Position numbers and translations under genes: made by a program. From Candidatus Krumholzibacteriia bacterium (lineage in GTDB: Bacteria; Krumholzibacteriota; Krumholzibacteria; WVZY01; JAKEHA01): DNA of 9,300 bases. Shown here piece by piece: positions 6,283 through 9,300 of the stretch (positions within the stretch are counted from its first letter, which is position 1; the number at the start of each line of letters is the position of its first letter). The notes beneath the pieces are model-generated. The model was given only the letters and a program-made list of their open reading frames with translations, was not told the DNA's origin and did not search any database. Where the stretch lies: positions 1 through 9,300 of the forward strand of contig JAOTVO010000086.1 in NCBI GenBank assembly GCA_029863355.1. The letters run 5' to 3'.

Positions 6283-7389
6283 ATGAAATCGAATCTGTGC
6301 TCCCTAGTGGGAGCCTTGAGCGTCTTACTGGCGGCACCGCCGCGCCCCGCGCCCGCGCAGACGCTGGCCAATCCCGACATCAGCGTGATCGGCGATTTCC
6401 GCCTGGCCGCGCGCAACGGCGAGTTAGCCGACGCTGTAGGCGCACGCCCGGTCCAGTTCGAGTTCGAGGAGCTGGAATTCAACTTCAACGGCTACCTCAA
6501 CCCCTACATGCGCGCCGACGTCACCGTGGCCCTGCCGGACTTCGAGTCCCTCGACCTGGAGGAGGCCTCCATGACCGTGCTGCGCGGGCTGCCGCTCTCC
6601 ACGCAGTTCCGCGTGGGCAAGTACTTCCTCGATTTCGGCAAGCTCAACACGCAGCACCCCCACCAGTGGCCCTGGATGGAGCCGCCGCTCATGATGCGGA
6701 CGATGCTGGGCGAGGAGGGTCTGCGGCCCCTGGGCGCGCAGCTCTCGACGCTGCAAGCGGTGGGAGAGAGCGCGGTGACACTCTCCCTCAACGCGTTTCG
6801 CGCCGACGCGTTCGCGCACGAACACGCCGCCCACGAAGAGGACGAGGACGAGAGCCCTCCGGAGACGATGTTCTCCGGGCGCCTCTCCTGGTTCCACACC
6901 TTCGACGTCACCTCGGTCGAGGCCGGTCTCTCCGCCCTCGGTGGCCGCTACGACGCCGCCGAGGCGCTCGACGTGACCATGGGCGCCTTCGACTTCAAGC
7001 TGCGCTGGCGGCCGGACACGTACCGGTCGGTGAACGTCATCGCCGAGTCGATGCTGAGCGAGCGCGAGGTCGCGTACGAGGACACCACGGCCGCTGGAGG
7101 TCACGAGGTCCGCGAGGTCAGCGCCGCCGGCGCCTTCGCGGCGATACAGGTGCAGTTCCGCAGGCGTTGGGACACGGGCGCTTACTTCGACTCTACCGAG
7201 GACGCCGTCGAGGAGGGCGCCAAGACCACCGCCGGTGGCGCGTGGTTCGCCTTCATGCCGGCCGAGGAGACGGCCCGCTTCAACCTCGTCTACCGCTACG
7301 AGACGTCCGACCTCTACGACTTTGAAAGCCATGGCGTCTCCCTGCAATTCATCTTCGGCCTGGGGCCTCACCGGCCCCACCGTTTCTAA
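6283..7389 (+). CDS. Putative outer-membrane beta-barrel (porin-like) protein of the metal operon
   Basis: 368 residues. ATG 6283 follows AAGGAGG by ten bases. Residues 1-25 are a Sec signal peptide (MKSNLCSLVGALSVLLAAPP, then an A-P-A site before Gln26). The mature part has the alternating hydrophobic/polar pattern of amphipathic strands (e.g. VQFEFEELEFNFNGYLNPYM, QFRVGKYFLDFGKLN) and ends in Phe, the usual outer-membrane assembly signal. There is no TonB box or plug domain, so passive passage is likely. Two metal-attracting features stand out: NTQHPHQWPW with His125 and His127, and a loop at about 177-194 with three His (179, 181, 184) and seven Asp/Glu. The GKxN-x2-HxH-x2-PW-x3-PL block resembles what I remember of uncharacterised barrel proteins near zinc uptake genes, but I cannot verify that here. 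Sixteen bases separate it from the ZnuA-like gene, indicating one operon. Role inferred: outer-membrane channel or collector for zinc. Confidence 0.75.
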   Translation: MKSNLCSLVGALSVLLAAPPRPAPAQTLANPDISVIGDFRLAARNGELADAVGARPVQFEFEELEFNFNGYLNPYMRADVTVALPDFESLDLEEASMTVLRGLPLSTQFRVGKYFLDFGKLNTQHPHQWPWMEPPLMMRTMLGEEGLRPLGAQLSTLQAVGESAVTLSLNAFRADAFAHEHAAHEEDEDESPPETMFSGRLSWFHTFDVTSVEAGLSALGGRYDAAEALDVTMGAFDFKLRWRPDTYRSVNVIAESMLSEREVAYEDTTAAGGHEVREVSAAGAFAAIQVQFRRRWDTGAYFDSTEDAVEEGAKTTAGGAWFAFMPAEETARFNLVYRYETSDLYDFESHGVSLQFIFGLGPHRPHRF

Positions 7390-7405
7390 CTGGAGGCGCA
7401 TCGAC

Positions 7406-8305
7406 ATGAAGACGAACATCGTCCTCTCTCTCGTCGCCCTGCTGGCCGCGCTGTTTCCCGTCCCCTATGCGGCCGCGAAGGTGAGAATCGTGACCTCGAC
7501 GATGGATCTGGCTTCCATCGCACAGGCGATCGGCGGCGCCAACGTCGAAGTCACCAGCCTGGCCAAGGGGCGCTCCGACCCCCACTACGTCGAGGTGCTT
7601 CCCAGCTACATGGTCAAGGTCAGCAAAGCGCAGATCTACCTCAAGGTGGGCCTCGACCTCGACCGCTGGGCCGACCAGATCATCGACGGATCGCGTAATT
7701 CCAGGTTGATCGTGGTCGACTGCTCGGGCGGCGTCGCCCCGCTCAACGTCCCCACGGGTAAGATCGACGCCTCGATGGGCGACGTGCACCCGCGGGGGAA
7801 CCCACACTACTGGCTCGACCCCGAAAACGGCCTCGTCATCGCCGGCTCGGTGGTCGCGGCCCTGCAGCGGGTCGACGCGGCGCACGCGAGCGATTACCAG
7901 GCCGGCTACGAGCGGTTCGAGTCGTTGCTGCGCGCCAAGCAGCGCGAGTGGGCTCTCGTCGTCGAGCGCGTGCGCGGCATGGAGATCGTGACCTTCCACG
8001 ACACCTGGCCGTACTTCTGCGCTGCCTTCGGCATCGAGGTCCAGGGCTTCGTCGAACCCAAGCCCGGGATCGAGCCCACCCCGTCGCACACGGCCGGCAT
8101 CATCGAGCTGATCAAGGCCCGCGAGATCACGGTGATCGGCGTAGAGCCGTACTTCTCCGCGCGAACCGCCGACGTGATCGCTCGCGAGACGGGCGCGCGC
8201 GTCGTGACCCTGCCGCCCTCGGTGGGAGGGGTGGAAGGCGCCGACGGTTATTTCGAACTCTTCGACGTGCTTCTCGCGACGCTCGCCCGTGAGGGAGGGA
8301 GGTAG
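7406..8305 (+). CDS. znuA: Zinc/metal ABC transporter substrate-binding protein (ZnuA/TroA type)
   Basis: 299-residue periplasmic binding protein of the cluster A-I family (SBP_bac_9). ATG 7406 lies nine bases after GGAGG (7392-7396). Residues 1-24 are a Sec signal peptide ending AAA before Lys25; there is no lipobox. The four metal ligands line up with the family: His60 in SDPHYVE, His134 in GNPHYWLDP, His198 in TFHDTWPYF and Asp280 in GADGYFELFD. The His-His-His-Asp set resembles TroA (His68, His133, His199, Asp279). His at the third position favours zinc over manganese, where PsaA-type proteins have Glu. The rest is typical, with VTSTMDLASIAQAIGG at the start and PKPGIEPTPSH after ligand three. 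The long His-rich loop of E. coli ZnuA is absent. It would hand Zn2+ to the permease encoded three bases downstream. Confidence 0.93.
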   Translation: MKTNIVLSLVALLAALFPVPYAAAKVRIVTSTMDLASIAQAIGGANVEVTSLAKGRSDPHYVEVLPSYMVKVSKAQIYLKVGLDLDRWADQIIDGSRNSRLIVVDCSGGVAPLNVPTGKIDASMGDVHPRGNPHYWLDPENGLVIAGSVVAALQRVDAAHASDYQAGYERFESLLRAKQREWALVVERVRGMEIVTFHDTWPYFCAAFGIEVQGFVEPKPGIEPTPSHTAGIIELIKAREITVIGVEPYFSARTADVIARETGARVVTLPPSVGGVEGADGYFELFDVLLATLAREGGR

Positions 8306-8308
8306 ACC

Positions 8309-9136
8309 ATGATCGAGATGCTCTCATACGGCTTCGTGCAGATGGGCGTGCTCTGCGTGCTCGTGCTGGCCGGAATCCACGCCTACCTCGGCCACCACGT
8401 CGTCAGCCGCGGTGTGATCTTCGTCGACCTGTCGCTCGCACAGGTGGCGGCGCTGGGTTCGGTCGCCGCGATGTGTCTAGGGGTGGAAGGAGGCCCGCTC
8501 CTTTACGCGGTTTCGCTGATGTTCACGTTCGCGGGCGCGCTGTTGATATCGGTGGCGCGGACGAGGGACGAGCGCGTGCCCCAGGAAGCCTTCATAGGGA
8601 TCATCTACGCGGGCAGCACGGGCCTGTCGGTGCTGCTCCTCGCACACCATCCCGAGGGCGCCGAGATGATCCAGCACATGCTGGCGGGATCGCTGCTCAC
8701 CGTCGGCCCGGGCGAACTCGTTCGCATCGCCGCGCTCTACCTCGTGCTCGGCGTTTTCTTCTATCTGCTGCGCGGACGCTTCGAGCTCATCAGCGCGGAC
8801 CGCGGCGCTGCGGCGGAGCGGGGCTGGAACCTGGTGTGGTGGGATTTCCTCTTTTATGCCGCCTTCGCCGTCGTGGTGACGACCGCGGTGCGTATTGCCG
8901 GCGTGCTCTTGGTGTTCTCTCTGCTCGTCATCCCCCCCGTGGCCGCGCTGCTCCTCACCTCGCGACCGCGGGCCCGGCTCGCTCTGGGCTGGGTGTTCGG
9001 CGCCGCGGGAGCGCTGGGCGGGGTGCTGGCGTCGGTCGGCCTCGACCTCCCCGCCGGCCCTTCGGTCATGACCACTCTCGTCCTCCTCCTGCTCGCCGCC
9101 GCCGCGATGAGTGCCCTGCGCGCTGCCAGGCAATAG
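8309..9136 (+). CDS. znuB: Metal ABC transporter permease, ABC-3 family (ZnuB-like)
   Basis: 275-residue inner-membrane permease with about eight hydrophobic segments. ATG 8309 is three bases after the znuA stop, and its ribosome-binding site GGGAGG (8297-8302) lies in the last codons of znuA, so the two are tightly coupled. Family signs are VVSRGVIFVDLSLAQVAALG (about 31-50), matching the conserved helix of ZnuB/TroC/MntB permeases, FIGIIYAGSTGLSVLLLAHH (about 95), MIQHMLAGSLLTV, the coupling region near RGAAAERG, and VRIAGVLLVFSLLVIPPVAALLL, the usual VLLVxALLVIPAA block. It forms the channel through which ZnuA-bound zinc enters, driven by a ZnuC ATPase. No ATPase gene adjoins it: upstream is znuA and downstream is a convergent gene. 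Length is normal for the family (about 260-290). Confidence 0.93.
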   Translation: MIEMLSYGFVQMGVLCVLVLAGIHAYLGHHVVSRGVIFVDLSLAQVAALGSVAAMCLGVEGGPLLYAVSLMFTFAGALLISVARTRDERVPQEAFIGIIYAGSTGLSVLLLAHHPEGAEMIQHMLAGSLLTVGPGELVRIAALYLVLGVFFYLLRGRFELISADRGAAAERGWNLVWWDFLFYAAFAVVVTTAVRIAGVLLVFSLLVIPPVAALLLTSRPRARLALGWVFGAAGALGGVLASVGLDLPAGPSVMTTLVLLLLAAAAMSALRAARQ

Positions 9137-9164
9137 AAAAGGGCCGGGACTCTCGTCCCGGCCC
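9137..9164 (-). terminator. Intrinsic terminator for the convergent minus-strand gene
   Basis: A perfect 10-bp stem, GGGCCGGGAC (9141-9150) and GTCCCGGCCC (9155-9164), closes a 4-base loop TCTC. On the minus strand the hairpin is followed by TTTT (complement of AAAA at 9137-9140), the layout of a factor-independent terminator. On the + strand the bases after the stem are CCGGGTCTC with no U-tract, so it would stop the znuB transcript poorly by itself, though the stem may still protect its 3' end. It directly abuts the znuB stop codon. Confidence 0.85.
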
Positions 9165-9246
9165 CCGGGTCTCACAAACCGCCGCGTGGTGGACGGCGAG
9201 CAGCGCGGCAACAGACGGAAAGGACGGCTCGGGCCGCGGTCCTGCG

Positions 9247-9300
9247 CTACTCTCCCTTGGTGGAGATGCCGAGTCTCCTCAGCTTGTTGTGCAGCTGTTG
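9247..9300 (-). CDS. C-terminal end of NtrC-family sigma-54-dependent regulator (Fis-type HTH), partial
   Basis: Reading the minus strand from the right edge gives 17 codons and then TAG (complement of 9247-9249): QQLHNKLRRLGISTKGE. The xQLHNKLRRLGI stretch is the recognition-helix end of the Fis-type helix-turn-helix that closes NtrC-type, sigma-54-activating response regulators (compare ...SRxTLxxKLKxxGI). Everything upstream lies beyond the window, so the receiver and AAA+ domains are assumed, not seen. About 82 bases separate its stop from the terminator hairpin. It is convergent with the zinc operon, so there is no evidence that it controls it. Alternatives are another Fis-HTH protein, such as a short Fis homologue. 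Confidence 0.72.
   Translation of the reverse strand, partial: QQLHNKLRRLGISTKGE

Noticed and set aside
5697..7325. 542-codon + strand frame spanning the end of the peptidase, the small gene and the barrel gene
   Set aside because: The translation is Arg/Ala/Gly-rich with no fold or motif, and it crosses three well-supported genes in another frame.

Overview
The window comes from the chromosome of a high-GC, Gram-negative (diderm) bacterium. Support for this is the G+C-rich third codon positions, Sec signal peptides, a putative outer-membrane beta-barrel protein ending in Phe, and the tail of an NtrC-type regulator. I cannot fix the phylum; the mix would suit an uncultured high-GC lineage as well as Acidobacteriota or Myxococcota. 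All genes read on the + strand except a fragment at the right edge. I see no mobile element, CRISPR array, tRNA or rRNA.

Layout. Bases 1-1018 hold the C-terminal half of a membrane ion-pumping pyrophosphatase of the K+-dependent type. Next comes a 34-residue single-helix protein (1096-1200) whose stop overlaps by 4 bases the start of a PutP-like sodium/solute symporter (1197-2654). Bases 2725-3819 encode an SO_0444-type Cu/Zn efflux permease. A near-consensus promoter (3831-3859) then drives a secreted S9 prolyl-oligopeptidase-family protease (3911-5881).

The second half is a compact metal (probably zinc) acquisition operon, 5914-9136. It encodes a 99-residue exported protein with an H-M-H-x2-C-x2-C motif, an outer-membrane barrel protein with a His/acidic loop, a ZnuA-like binding protein with a His-His-His-Asp ligand set, and a ZnuB-like permease. 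Its likely promoter overlaps the protease stop codon. A perfect 7-bp inverted repeat lies between -35 and -10, and the predicted transcript starts at or next to the first AUG. No ATPase gene (znuC) is present between the promoter and the end of the operon. The operon faces a minus-strand gene of which only the last 17 codons, an NtrC/Fis-type helix-turn-helix end, lie in the window. The strong hairpin at 9141-9164 has its U-tract on the minus strand and so terminates that gene.

How the genes work together (inference). The barrel would let metal through the outer membrane, the small His/Cys protein and ZnuA would hold it in the periplasm, and ZnuB with an ATPase encoded elsewhere would import it. 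The SO_0444-type permease would remove excess metal. The pyrophosphatase and symporter may share an ion gradient. The best candidates for something new are the metal operon, with its two non-standard envelope proteins, missing ATPase and promoter-embedded dyad, and the 34-residue symporter companion.
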